Assembly: GCF_000331575.1 (NCBI RefSeq)
Contig: NZ_KB223527.1
Location: 903,842-967,841 of the forward strand
Source: Calidifontibacillus oryziterrae
Lineage (GTDB): Bacteria > Bacillota > Bacilli > Bacillales > Bacillaceae_J
Reading direction: 5' to 3'
DNA length: 64,000 nt
Below, piece by piece: positions 8,536 through 16,932 of the stretch. The position numbers and the translations under genes were made by a program. The number at the start of each line of letters is the position of its first letter. Positions within the stretch are counted from its first letter, which is position 1. A model generated the notes under the pieces. That model ran no database searches and had not been told where the DNA came from. It saw nothing but the letters and a program-made list of their open reading frames with translations.

Positions 8536-9209
8536 TCCTTCAAGCTTATAAATTTAGTATCCCCAATAATGATGTGATCAAGTACTTCAATTCCAAGTAA
8601 TTTTCCACATTCGACTAATCTTTTTGTGACTTCTATATCTTCTCGGCTTGGGGTTGCATCGCCGCTTGGATGGTTATGAATACAAATAATGGATGCACTA
8701 GATCGTTTAAGTGCTACTTTGAAGATTTCACGGGGGTGAACAATTGAGGAATTGAGGCTCCCTATAAAAATAGATTGCTTATGGAGAACTTGATTTTTCG
8801 TATTTAAGTAAAGCGCTACAAAATGCTCCTGCGATAGAAATCGCATTTCATCCATGACAAACTTTGCGGCGTCCTCCGGAGAACGAATCGTGTAACGGTC
8901 ATCATATTGGAGCCTTCCAATTCTTCGCCCCAGCTCTATAGATGCCAATATTTGAATGGCTTTTACTTGGCCGATTCCATAAATACTCGTTATTTCCTCG
9001 ATTGTCGCATCCTTTAACAGTCGCAAGCCTTCAAAGTTTTTCAACAGCCTATTGGATAGCTGTAGGACGGATTCTTTTTTTGTTCCTGTTCGTAGCAAGA
9101 TTGCGAGTAGTTCTTGGTTTGATAGGCTTGCTGCACCTTCTGTCATTAATCGTTCCCGTGGTGTCGAATCCTTTGGATAATCTTTAATCATTAACGATGA
9201 TCCTTCCAT
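8520..9209 (-). CDS. radC: RadC family JAMM/MPN-domain protein
   Basis: A 229-residue UPF0758 protein with an N-terminal helix-hairpin-helix-like region (IYGIGQVKAIQILASIELG) and a C-terminal JAMM metalloprotease-like domain with HNHPSGDATPSREDI. Despite the name, a DNA repair role is not established; the family is also linked to competence and anti-restriction contexts. The start is an ATG with AGGAGA close upstream; an ATG seven codons later (MIKDYPKD) is possible. The maf-radC-mreB order is the normal Bacillus one. Confidence 0.95.
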   Translation of the reverse strand: MEGSSLMIKDYPKDSTPRERLMTEGAASLSNQELLAILLRTGTKKESVLQLSNRLLKNFEGLRLLKDATIEEITSIYGIGQVKAIQILASIELGRRIGRLQYDDRYTIRSPEDAAKFVMDEMRFLSQEHFVALYLNTKNQVLHKQSIFIGSLNSSIVHPREIFKVALKRSSASIICIHNHPSGDATPSREDIEVTKRLVECGKLLGIEVLDHIIIGDTKFISLKEKGYV

Positions 9210-9244
9210 TTGTCTCCTCTCCTCTTATTTATTACTTAGCTCTG

Positions 9245-9841
9245 CTAATTATTATGTTGATTTTCGCTATGGGCGGACGCTAATTTTTTTAGCTCACGAA
9301 CGGTTCTAGCAATTGGAAGACCGACGACGTTGAAATAATCACCGTTAATTCGTTTTACAAGCGTTGAACCAAGCTGCTGAATGCCATAGGCGCCAGCTTT
9401 ATCAAATGGTTCACCACTACGGATATATTCATCGATTTCTTCATCTGTCAGCTCCCAAAATTCAACCTCTGTTTGTTCATGAAACGTATTTGTTTGCTCG
9501 CTTGCCACCAATGCTACGCCTGTATACACAGTGTGCACCCTTCCTGAAAGCATCTTGAGCATCATTTTCGCCTCAGTTTCATCCTTCGGCTTCCCTAACA
9601 CTTCCTCGTCTAAGACAACAATTGTATCTGCTCCAAGTACGACAACCCTATCATCTATTAGGCGCTTTGCAACGTCCTCTGCTTTTTGTAACGCTAACAA
9701 TTGAACAATTTCACCCGGGGTTAAATTGTTCTCAAACTGTTCTTCTATGTCACTAACAACAACTTCAAATGTAATGTTCGCATTTGCTAGAAGCTCTCGG
9801 CGCCGCGGTGAACCGGATGCCAGTACTAATTTCCTTGTCAT
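9245..9841 (-). CDS. maf: Maf nucleotide pyrophosphatase (septum formation inhibitor)
   Basis: A house-cleaning nucleoside triphosphate pyrophosphatase of the Maf/HAM1-like fold that hydrolyses dTTP/UTP and modified nucleotides; overproduction blocks septation in B. subtilis. The signature LVLASGSPRRRELL opens the 198-residue protein. ADTIVVLDEEVLGKPKD and the KAGAYGIQ loop carry the other conserved catalytic residues. It lies between spoIIB and radC as in B. subtilis. Confidence 0.96.
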   Translation of the reverse strand: MTRKLVLASGSPRRRELLANANITFEVVVSDIEEQFENNLTPGEIVQLLALQKAEDVAKRLIDDRVVVLGADTIVVLDEEVLGKPKDETEAKMMLKMLSGRVHTVYTGVALVASEQTNTFHEQTEVEFWELTDEEIDEYIRSGEPFDKAGAYGIQQLGSTLVKRINGDYFNVVGLPIARTVRELKKLASAHSENQHNN

Positions 9842-9981
9842 ATATCCCTCACCATTCTGTCATAATCCGTTATTCAAATTTCCACATACAATCATATAGT
9901 TCCGATGTATTACTTGTAAAATACCAAATTTTCTAGTCTAAAACAAATCCTAGAAAATGAAAATTACACTGTACTAACAAT

Positions 9982-10012
9982 AAAAAAAGGAACCAAAAAG
10001 GCTCTTTTTTAC
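9982..10012 (-). terminator. Intrinsic terminator after spoIIB
   Basis: On the minus strand GAGCC and GGTTC pair (with one G-U) around a five-base loop, with flanking A-rich and T-rich arms, and CTTTTTTTATTG follows. It lies about 55 bases beyond the spoIIB stop. The rest of 9842-10067 shows nothing recognisable apart from presumed maf promoter sequence. Confidence 0.65.
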
Positions 10013-10067
10013 TTGAAAATTAAATTTTTCAACGATTATCAATTAAGATTTATAATATTATCTATTT

Positions 10068-11207
10068 TTACGACGTGATTGTTTCATCTATCCATTTTTG
10101 ATAAGCAAGTAATCCCTCTAATAAAGCTTGTTGTGAATCCCATAAATATTGATCGTTATTAGTAGAATAGAAAGTAGCAAGCGCTTTATGGGAACGAGTA
10201 ATTGCCTCTGAAAACCGCTGTAAGTCTACTGATAAATCATCTGGCTTAAGCTTTGACCATTCAACAAAATCTATAACTAATTGATTCCAAACTGCGTTAT
10301 TAAGCTTACCTACTTGTAGAGCAGAGGTCGATGCACTAATTAATGATTGAAAAATCGTATGTCCTGTAGATACAAATTGGGCAACGTGACTATTCAGTAG
10401 ACTTGTATCAATAGTATTTGTTTCAATCGTTTTGATATAAACCTCTTGGCCCTTTTCTTGATAATAATCACTTATTATCATTGCATCGCTTCGTCTTGTC
10501 CCAATTCCTATAAACATTAACACTGGTTCTGAATTTGGAACAAGCACTGCGGCCTCGCCATTATTTTTTATTTTTGTAGCATACTCGTTCGCAGCTTCAA
10601 GCGTTGAAAACGCCCCACCTTGAACAACCTCAGCTTTCATAGCGGGAATTTCGATTGGTGCAACAGAACTGGTTGGAGTAGATAGTGATGGGTCTGAGTG
10701 TACCATACCTGTTTCTTCAGTACCCTTATTCATTTCCTCAGCGATACCATTGATATGAGCTTCCCCTCTCTGTCCATTTTGATTATAACTATTTTCACCT
10801 GCAATATCGGTAAACAGGGATAGAACAATATAGCCAAGACCAGTTCCAATGGCAATTGCCAAAACAAACGAAAAAAGTACTTTTTTTAGAGTGGCATTAG
10901 CTGCTTGTTTCCCTCGTAATTTCGGAAGGTGCTTTTTCCTTTTTTTATGAATCAGTTTTTTTCCATTATCCGAGGTAATTTGTATACCTTTTTTAACGGT
11001 ATCTCGCTTAATTCGGCGCTCTTCAAAATCAATAATATTATTTATTTCTAATTGTTCCTCTCGATTCTCTACCAAAACGATGCAAGAATCATCATCCCCA
11101 GCTTCCTTAGCTGCAGCAATTTCTTGATTTAACTCCTGCTCTGTTAACGCAAATTTTTCTTTTCCATTAATTTTAATCGAAATTCGTTCCTCTCTCGGCT
11201 TGTCCAA
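10068..11207 (-). CDS. spoIIB: Stage II sporulation protein B (SPOR-domain septal protein)
   Basis: SpoIIB localises to the sporulation septum and helps septal peptidoglycan thinning at engulfment. The product has a charged cytoplasmic N-terminus (ISIKINGKEKFALTEQE), one membrane segment near residues 105-130 (LFSFVLAIAIGTGLGYIVL), a linker, and a SPOR peptidoglycan-binding domain starting around VVQGGAFSTLEAANEYA. I prefer the TTG at 11207 (379 residues), since AAAGAGGTG lies six bases upstream; the ATG six codons earlier has no usable site. Position next to maf supports the name. It is the last ordinary gene before the pilus block. Confidence 0.9.
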   Translation of the reverse strand: MDKPREERISIKINGKEKFALTEQELNQEIAAAKEAGDDDSCIVLVENREEQLEINNIIDFEERRIKRDTVKKGIQITSDNGKKLIHKKRKKHLPKLRGKQAANATLKKVLFSFVLAIAIGTGLGYIVLSLFTDIAGENSYNQNGQRGEAHINGIAEEMNKGTEETGMVHSDPSLSTPTSSVAPIEIPAMKAEVVQGGAFSTLEAANEYATKIKNNGEAAVLVPNSEPVLMFIGIGTRRSDAMIISDYYQEKGQEVYIKTIETNTIDTSLLNSHVAQFVSTGHTIFQSLISASTSALQVGKLNNAVWNQLVIDFVEWSKLKPDDLSVDLQRFSEAITRSHKALATFYSTNNDQYLWDSQQALLEGLLAYQKWIDETITS

Positions 11208-11267
11208 TTTCAACACCTCTTTCATTCCTGTTCGGTGTGACGTTCTGTGGTATACATGCTAGCATAA

Positions 11268-11307
11268 CAAAAATAAAAAAGAACAAGACATTTGTCGTCT
11301 TGTTCTT
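11268..11307 (-). terminator. Terminator of the pilus operon
   Basis: A perfect 11-bp inverted repeat, AAGAACAAGAC / GTCTTGTTCTT (11279-11289, 11297-11307), with a seven-base loop; on the minus strand it is followed by TTTTTATTTTTG. It lies about 75 bases past the last pilus gene and before spoIIB. Confidence 0.88.
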
Positions 11308-11380
11308 ATAACTATTCGTCAATTGCTGACAATATGATTAATATGAAGCTTACTTAATATCAACAATGTTTCTTACATCT

Positions 11381-12439
11381 TTAATTTAAGATGGGAATTT
11401 TGATTGTCTGACCTTCATATATTGCATCATCAACGAGGCCGTTTTGTTCTTTTAGAAGCTCAATCCCTTGATTTATATCTTGATAGTATTGCTTCGAAAT
11501 TGTGTATAGTGATTCTCCCGCAGTAATTTCATGTTTGATGATTTTATAACCGTCAGTAACGAGTAGCTTTTCTTTAGTAGGAAGCTGGTTAAACACCGCG
11601 CTATTTGCTTGCTCACGATCTTCAGTAACCGTACCCTCTTCTGTTAATTCATTGCCAGCATCACTAGTTGAACCGGCATGTGTTAACGGATTAGTTTTAT
11701 GACCCGGCTCAGGAATATCGAACGGTGGCACCTCTTCGTAAAGCTCTTCCAAGCCTGGATGATAAAATGTTGAAATAGTTAGTGAATATGTTAATTTTTC
11801 TTCTTCATCAATACCCTCAAGTGAAGTCCGCTCCTCCGGACCTGAAAAAGATAATGAGTCTATCTTCGTAATTCGTTCTAAGTCCTCAATTGTTTGCAGG
11901 AAAGACTCCATTGCATAATAGTCAGGAGATTCGACAGATAAATTCACAATTACCCGTTTCATCCCTTCCGGAAAACTACCAGAAGGTTGATTTGGTACTG
12001 CATGTTCACCAGACTTTTCATTTTGTGATTCATTCGTTCCATTTTCATTATTGCTATGATTATCTGTAGCTTGTCCATTATTTTCAGCTTGTTGCTGCTT
12101 AGGTGTAATATCAGCGTCACTAAAGCTCATAGTTTTAATAAAGCTTTTTGAAACAATTTCGGCTTTCTCTATATCTAAAATAAACTGCTCGACAATCGGC
12201 TTGACGGGAACCTTCTGTTGCAAAACCCGAGAGTCTTGATAAATTTTCGACTTAGAAGGTTGTTTGTTTTCAAAGGATGCCAAAATCTTTTCCTCAGTCT
12301 CAATGCTTTGATTTAGTTGTTCTAGCTTGTCATTCTTCGGCATAATATTAAAATAATAGAAGCCGGCAAACCCTAATCCCACTATGAAAATTAACATGAT
12401 CATAATAAGCCAATGCTTTTTGCTAAATTGAAGAATCAT
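11381..12439 (-). CDS. PilO-like pilus alignment protein with C-terminal LysM domain
   Basis: 352 residues. The N-terminus has one membrane segment (LIMIMLIFIVGLGFAGFYYF) followed by a coiled coil (KLEQLNQSIETEEKILASF) and a PilO-type ferredoxin-like region with VIVNLSVESPDYYAMESFLQ and the typical IEDLERITKIDSLSFSG strand-helix pattern. A low-complexity N/E/Q linker (about 105-150) interrupts it. The last 50 residues (HEITAGESLYTISKQYYQ to EGQTIKIPIL) form a LysM peptidoglycan-binding domain. Gene order pilM-pilN-this gene, with a 4-base overlap to pilN, supports PilO. Gram-negative PilO has no LysM, so the fusion probably anchors the alignment complex in the wall (inference). Confidence 0.82.
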   Translation of the reverse strand: MILQFSKKHWLIMIMLIFIVGLGFAGFYYFNIMPKNDKLEQLNQSIETEEKILASFENKQPSKSKIYQDSRVLQQKVPVKPIVEQFILDIEKAEIVSKSFIKTMSFSDADITPKQQQAENNGQATDNHSNNENGTNESQNEKSGEHAVPNQPSGSFPEGMKRVIVNLSVESPDYYAMESFLQTIEDLERITKIDSLSFSGPEERTSLEGIDEEEKLTYSLTISTFYHPGLEELYEEVPPFDIPEPGHKTNPLTHAGSTSDAGNELTEEGTVTEDREQANSAVFNQLPTKEKLLVTDGYKIIKHEITAGESLYTISKQYYQDINQGIELLKEQNGLVDDAIYEGQTIKIPILN

Positions 12440-13065
12440 CGTCCATTCCCCTCCTTAGCCGCATCTGCTTTTAAAGCATCTCGATTAACAGTTAACTGAA
12501 ACTGCCCTTTATAACGCGGGACATAGTCACCTTCAACTTTTGTTTCTATTAGTTCACCATCTACTATTTCAAATTGTTCTAATTCTACTTCTGCTGTCGT
12601 TATACTATTTAAAATAGCGCTAGATAAATACGGTGAATCTAGTAGTGATTTTAAATAATAGGCGATTTCTCGGCTCGTATCAGCTTGTACAGTTAAGTCG
12701 ATGCTACCAGTATCCGAATAGGAAAAATCCATCAAAAAACCACGTTCAGGGAGCAGCGATGTTAAATGACGAATTAAATAAACAGTCGGTGTTGGAAAGG
12801 TTTCCGCCCATTCAATCGTCATCTGTAAATCGTCTACTGCTGTTGTTTGTTTCACTTCATTTTCCTTCTGTCCTTGAATTTCAATAAGCTGTCTTGTTGT
12901 TTGTAGCTTTTGTTCAAGAGCTCTAGTCTCACTCGTAATCTCTTGGGAAACTAGCAGCCCATATATACTAAGACCAAGCATGAATAACAAAATAACGGCT
13001 AAGATGATATATGGTGCCATATTTCGTTTTTCAGGTTTTCCGAGGAGATTAATTTCAATTGTCAT
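12436..13065 (-). CDS. pilN: PilN-like type IV pilus assembly protein
   Basis: 209 residues with the PilN N-terminal signature (IEINLLG, the short cytoplasmic segment that binds PilM), one membrane segment (MAPYIILAVILLFMLGLSIYG), a coiled coil and a periplasmic-type ferredoxin fold. With PilM and PilO it forms the inner-membrane alignment complex of type IVa pili. It overlaps its neighbours by 4 bases on both sides (ATGA), indicating translational coupling. GAGAGGTG precedes the ATG. Confidence 0.85.
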   Translation of the reverse strand: MTIEINLLGKPEKRNMAPYIILAVILLFMLGLSIYGLLVSQEITSETRALEQKLQTTRQLIEIQGQKENEVKQTTAVDDLQMTIEWAETFPTPTVYLIRHLTSLLPERGFLMDFSYSDTGSIDLTVQADTSREIAYYLKSLLDSPYLSSAILNSITTAEVELEQFEIVDGELIETKVEGDYVPRYKGQFQLTVNRDALKADAAKEGNGR

Positions 13066-14051
13066 CGTCGCACCTCTCTTTTAAGGGAGAGTCCAATCAA
13101 TTCATGGTAACGCGTAGGAATACTCTCATCTGCACTGTTTGTAACTAATGATTCTTGGATTAGTTCTACTGGTACTTCAACTAATCTTCTCAATCGTTCT
13201 ATAATCGGCTCCATTCGAGGATAATCACCCGTTACTAATAGTTTTGATACACCTGCTTGACCTTGATTTACTGAGAAACGATAGAAGCTCATCATTCTTT
13301 CAATTTCTGATACCATTTCATCTACATGACCTTCAAGCTCAGATATCTCGCCTTTCCACGATAAAATTTCCTTGCGATCTGGACCTTTTGTAACCTCCCA
13401 AAGCTCATGATCTAGATTCAATTTTAAGTGCCGTGTAAATTGAGGAATTTCGTCATGAAAAATGGTAACATTAACAGAATTTATATCAAATTGAACAAGC
13501 ATTACATGCTCTTCACGAAAAATCATTTCAATTTTTTCTAATAAACGATGGATAGAAAGGGATGACAAATCAGCGGCTACAGGCTTCAATTTACAATCCT
13601 CGATGATTGATTTATAGTCCTCAATCATCGTCCGCGGCGACGCGACTAATACAATTTCTGTAAAATCGTCAGTTTTATTTGTTATTGAAAAATCAAATTG
13701 GGCGTCATCAAATGGTAAGTGAATCGTCTCGCCAATTTCTAAATAAATGTGACCGGTGATTTCATCTTCAGGAATATCCGAAGGTATTTTGATCTTCCGT
13801 ACTACAACAAAAGCATCGGGAACAATAAATTGAGTCGCTTTTCTTTGTAAATTATAATTCTCAACCATCTCTGAAAGGATCATTGTTAATGTTTCACGCT
13901 CAACGATTTTCCCTTCACGAATAATACCCGGTGGCAAATACCGTTCCCCATAGGATTTTATATGTTGTAAGCTTGGTTGTGTTGTTTCGACAAAGCGAAA
14001 AACATGATCTTTAATGACGAGATGTACTTTATGCTTTGAAAAGGTAAACAT
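13062..14051 (-). CDS. pilM: PilM-like actin-fold type IV pilus assembly protein
   Basis: 329 residues of the PilM family, a cytoplasmic actin-like ATPase-fold protein that binds the N-terminal INLLG peptide of PilN. Family features are the opening VHLVIKDHVFRFVE, the region KATQFIVPDAFVVVRKIKIP, and GETIHLPFDDAQFDF near residue 115, followed by an SHS2-like subdomain and KLLVTGDYPRMEPIIERL. It begins 23 bases after pilD and overlaps pilN. Confidence 0.87.
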   Translation of the reverse strand: MFTFSKHKVHLVIKDHVFRFVETTQPSLQHIKSYGERYLPPGIIREGKIVERETLTMILSEMVENYNLQRKATQFIVPDAFVVVRKIKIPSDIPEDEITGHIYLEIGETIHLPFDDAQFDFSITNKTDDFTEIVLVASPRTMIEDYKSIIEDCKLKPVAADLSSLSIHRLLEKIEMIFREEHVMLVQFDINSVNVTIFHDEIPQFTRHLKLNLDHELWEVTKGPDRKEILSWKGEISELEGHVDEMVSEIERMMSFYRFSVNQGQAGVSKLLVTGDYPRMEPIIERLRRLVEVPVELIQESLVTNSADESIPTRYHELIGLSLKREVRR

Positions 14052-14073
14052 AGAACCTTACACCCCCGTTCCT

Positions 14074-14832
14074 CTACAACGAAATGATCTCTATATACCA
14101 TTGTACAATAGGCTGTCCAAAAAAATAAGCCGTGATCGTACCGAAAACAATAAATGGGCCGAATGGTACCAGCTGTCCCCGTTTAATCTTTCCAGATAAA
14201 AGTCCAATTCCCCCGATTATTGTTCCATAAAGGCTTGCAAACATTAACGCCAGCAGCACGCCATTCCAGCCTAGTGCTAAGCCAAGAACGGCAAATAACT
14301 TAATATCGCCCCCGCCCATGCCTCCATTACTTATGTATGCAATGAAGAAAAGGAGAAAAAAGCCGACAGCACTACCAAGAAACGCACTCCACCAAGGTGT
14401 CATTGGAACGAAAATTCTGACTATTACTAATAAAGGCGCGAAAAAAAACAACACCTTGTCCGGAATTATCATAAAATGAATATCTGAGACAAATACAATC
14501 ATTAGTAATGACATTAATAATAACGCCACAATCAGTTCTAGCGACCAGCCTAGCATGATCGCTGATAAAGAAAATAAAGCTCCAGTTAATAGCTCTGTCG
14601 CTGGATATATGAAAGAGATTTTAGTTCCACAGCTTTTACATTTCCCTCGTTGGAGTATGTATGAAAGCACCGGAATTAGTTCGCGGGCTGTTAGCTCATG
14701 CTTACATTTTGGGCAATGCGAGCGTGGCTTGATGATCGATTGCTGTTCAGGTACGCGCAAGCCGACAACGTTAAAAAAAGAACCGAAAATGAGGCCGATA
14801 GAACCTATGTATATGTATAAAAGGATGTCCAT
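14074..14832 (-). CDS. pilD: Prepilin peptidase / N-methyltransferase (PilD/ComC)
   Basis: A 252-residue A24 aspartic protease of the membrane that removes leader peptides from type IV prepilins and methylates the new N-terminus. It shows the two CxxC pairs (HCPKCK and KCKSCG), and both catalytic aspartates in context (FVSDIHFMIIPD and GGMGGGDIKLFAVLGLALG), plus about seven membrane segments. Its place between spoIIB and folC is that of comC in B. subtilis, so the enzyme may also process competence pseudopilins encoded elsewhere (inference). It follows pilA and a hairpin. Confidence 0.95.
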   Translation of the reverse strand: MDILLYIYIGSIGLIFGSFFNVVGLRVPEQQSIIKPRSHCPKCKHELTARELIPVLSYILQRGKCKSCGTKISFIYPATELLTGALFSLSAIMLGWSLELIVALLLMSLLMIVFVSDIHFMIIPDKVLFFFAPLLVIVRIFVPMTPWWSAFLGSAVGFFLLFFIAYISNGGMGGGDIKLFAVLGLALGWNGVLLALMFASLYGTIIGGIGLLSGKIKRGQLVPFGPFIVFGTITAYFFGQPIVQWYIEIISL

Positions 14833-14883
14833 GTATTAATCAGTCCTGTATGCGGTAAAATTTATTAATAGTTGATATGGAAA

Positions 14884-14908
14884 ACCGCATCAACATCGTT
14901 GATGCGGT
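14884..14908 (-). terminator. Intercistronic hairpin between pilA and pilD
   Basis: ACCGCATCAAC and GTTGATGCGGT (14884-14894, 14898-14908) form a perfect 11-bp stem with a three-base loop. On the minus strand only TTTT follows, so it is probably a partial terminator or an RNA-stabilising end. Either would give more pilin mRNA than mRNA of the downstream assembly genes. Confidence 0.6.
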
Positions 14909-14929
14909 ATAGTTATATATTGATTATTA

Positions 14930-15436
14930 TTAGTCTTCGTCGGCATCTTTATCATCAAAATAGCTAGCTAAATCTGCTTCTTCAATTGGACTGGCGGATG
15001 TACCAATGTCATAATCTCCAGCGGGATCTCTAGTCAAATAAATAGAATATTTTACTTGTCCACCGTCAGTATAAACTTGAACCTGTCCACTTTCATATTC
15101 TATCCCTGCACCATCTACAGGTATACTTTCTAAAAAACCACCATCTAATAGATTATAAGTTGTTGGTGGTTCATGGTCGACAGCGTCATTAAACACCCAA
15201 ATAGGAGTTTTTGTATCAGAAACAGCAACACCTTCAGTAGCAACCATTAATCTAGCTGCCTCTATTACTTGTTGTGCACTTGCAATAGTTGCATCTTTTC
15301 TTGTATTCTCAATTATATTCCCAATACTTGGTACTGCAATTCCTGCGATAATTCCTAGAATTACGATGACTGCTAGTAATTCTACTAATGTGAAACCTTT
15401 ACTGTTCTTTAGTAAACCCTTTGCCTTTTTGAACAT
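14930..15436 (-). CDS. pilA: Type IV pilin (major pilin candidate)
   Basis: 168 residues with a class III signal: a 14-residue basic leader (MFKKAKGLLKNSKG) cut before FTLVELLAVIVILGIIAG, with the key Glu at +5 and a long hydrophobic assembly helix. The mature pilin of 154 residues has a globular domain (TYNLLDGGFLESIPVDGAG) like Gram-positive pilins and a very acidic end (YFDDKDADED), and no cysteines. It alone has a dedicated promoter, a c-di-GMP-II riboswitch and a hairpin behind it, which points to the major, separately regulated subunit. Confidence 0.9.
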   Translation of the reverse strand: MFKKAKGLLKNSKGFTLVELLAVIVILGIIAGIAVPSIGNIIENTRKDATIASAQQVIEAARLMVATEGVAVSDTKTPIWVFNDAVDHEPPTTYNLLDGGFLESIPVDGAGIEYESGQVQVYTDGGQVKYSIYLTRDPAGDYDIGTSASPIEEADLASYFDDKDADED

Positions 15437-15531
15437 TTTCCTCTCTCCTTTGCTGTTTCTATGTTATGATTATTGCTTCCTTCTGCACAGACTGGCTTTT
15501 GAAAGGAATTTTATTCTAGGATAGCAAAAAC

Positions 15532-15567
15532 AAAAAAGCCAAACTATACAGTTGTATACTATTCGGC
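15532..15567 (-). terminator. Expression-platform terminator of the c-di-GMP riboswitch
   Basis: On the minus strand GCCGAA ... TATACA / TGTATA ... TTTGGC forms a long stem (with small bulges), followed by TTTTTTG. Its 5' arm is the same stretch that closes the 3' side of the riboswitch P1 helix, so ligand binding and termination should be mutually exclusive. Without ligand it would also end read-through from pilC. Confidence 0.75.
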
Positions 15568-15640
15568 CGGTTGCACTACTAACTCCAAATCACCCAAGTG
15601 CCCAGTTACAGATGATTTTTCATCGTTTCCAATATGATAC
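15554..15640 (-). promoter_or_regulatory. c-di-GMP-II riboswitch controlling pilA
   Basis: The minus strand reads TTGGAAACGATGAAAAATC, then TGGGCACTTGGGTGATTTGG, then AGTTAGTAGTGCAACCGGCC. This is the highly conserved core of class II cyclic-di-GMP riboswitches (compare GGAAACAAUGAUGAA, GGGCACUUGACUCA, GAGUUAGUAGUGCAACCG of the Clostridium acetobutylicum aptamer). The expected pseudoknot pairs AATCATC (15611-15617) with GGTGATT (15588-15594), and GCACT (15597-15601) pairs with AGTGC (15573-15577). The P1 3' strand overlaps the terminator stem, predicting that c-di-GMP switches pilA ON. Class II riboswitches that turn on pilA are known in Clostridioides difficile. Family recognition and pairing are seen; the ON direction is inferred. 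Confidence 0.9.
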
Positions 15641-15655
15641 TTTCGATCTAGTACT

Positions 15656-15661
15656 ATTATA
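15656..15661 (-). promoter_or_regulatory. Candidate -10 of the pilA promoter
   Basis: A consensus TATAAT lies on the minus strand just ahead of the riboswitch, placing the start of transcription about 10 bases before the aptamer. No good -35 is visible (TAGATT at 17-base spacing). Confidence 0.5.
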
Positions 15662-15722
15662 GTAGGTTAATGTGATATAATCTATATCTTGCCGCGAGAA
15701 ATTGTGAACGATTTGTAACCAT

Positions 15723-16931
15723 TTATTGGATTTGATCAAATAACGAGAACATCGGAATCGCTATAGCGGCTACGATCCCACCAACAACAACGGATAGAAA
15801 CACAATCATTAATGGCTCGATTAACGATTTAATTTGATCGGTCGCAATGTCGACCTCGGTTTCGTAGAAATCAGCTACTTTGTCGAGCATGACATCTAAT
15901 GATCCTGTTTTCTCACCAACCGCTAGCATCTGTGTGACTAGCGGCGGGAAAGCCCAATGTCGCTCCATCGGGGCAACCATTGATTGACCTGTTTCCAATG
16001 CCGTCCTTGCTTCTCGTAACACTTTTACAATCACTTCGTTTCCTACAATTTTTTCAACAATTGCTACTGATTGTAAAATTGGCACTGAGCTTGCAAATAA
16101 CGAAGCCATCGTTCGTGTCATTCTTGCTAACGCAGCTTTTTGTAACAGCTTCCCAAAAATAGGCATTTTAAAAAAAGCATAATCAACATGATATTTAGTT
16201 TTTGGGTGTTTCTTTATTACCATAAATCCAACGCTAATACCGATAATAAGCAATACAAAAAGCCACCAAAAGCTTTTAAACCAGTCTCCCGCTCCAACGA
16301 CCATTTTTGTCATCAGCGGCAGCTCTGAACCGAATGATTGAAACATTCCGGCAAAGGTAGGGACGATCGTTGATAATAAGAATACAACGATAACTATTGC
16401 CATGATTCCGACAACAGCTGGATATGCCATTGCAGATTTAACCTTTGCCCGGGTATTATGCTGCTTTTCAAAATAAACAGCTAATCTGTCGAGGATTTCA
16501 TCTAAATTACCGGCAACCTCAGCAGCGCGGACCATATTGATGTACAACGGCGGAAATACGTTGCGATGTTTTTCGGCAGCATCCGATAACGGCGTCCCGG
16601 ACTTTAGGTTTTCCTCCACATCCTGCAGTGCTGCCTTTAAAGCTTTACTGCCTGTTTGCTCTGATAAAATATGGGTCGCATCGACAACGGAAATACCTGC
16701 TTTTAATAGCGTAGAAAATTGTCTTATATAAATAACCAAGTCCTGTGATTTAACACCTTGTTCAAACAGCTTCACTTCTTTATATAAAACACTTTTTATT
16801 TCGTCGATGGCGGTAACGGAAATACCTTGATTACGAAGGGTTGAAATCACATCCTTTTTTGTATCGCCTTTAATCTTCCCTTCGACTACTTTCCCTACTT
16901 TGTTACGTCCTTTATAGCGAAAAAAAGCCAT
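15723..16931 (-). CDS. pilC: Type IV pilus inner-membrane platform protein PilC
   Basis: 402 residues of the T2SSF/PilC family, the membrane platform on which PilB and PilT act. Two homologous cytoplasmic T2SSF domains are visible (FIRQFSTLLKAGISVVDATHIL near residue 70 and RTMASLFASSVPILQSVAIV near 270). They are separated by membrane segments (VVGIMAIVIVVFLLSTIV, LFVLLIIGISVGFMVI), with a final one at the C-terminus (IVFLSVVVGGIVAAIAIPM). The opening AFFRYKGRNKVGKVVEG is typical. The gene starts two bases after the pilT stop. Confidence 0.95.
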   Translation of the reverse strand: MAFFRYKGRNKVGKVVEGKIKGDTKKDVISTLRNQGISVTAIDEIKSVLYKEVKLFEQGVKSQDLVIYIRQFSTLLKAGISVVDATHILSEQTGSKALKAALQDVEENLKSGTPLSDAAEKHRNVFPPLYINMVRAAEVAGNLDEILDRLAVYFEKQHNTRAKVKSAMAYPAVVGIMAIVIVVFLLSTIVPTFAGMFQSFGSELPLMTKMVVGAGDWFKSFWWLFVLLIIGISVGFMVIKKHPKTKYHVDYAFFKMPIFGKLLQKAALARMTRTMASLFASSVPILQSVAIVEKIVGNEVIVKVLREARTALETGQSMVAPMERHWAFPPLVTQMLAVGEKTGSLDVMLDKVADFYETEVDIATDQIKSLIEPLMIVFLSVVVGGIVAAIAIPMFSLFDQIQ

Positions 16932-16932
16932 G

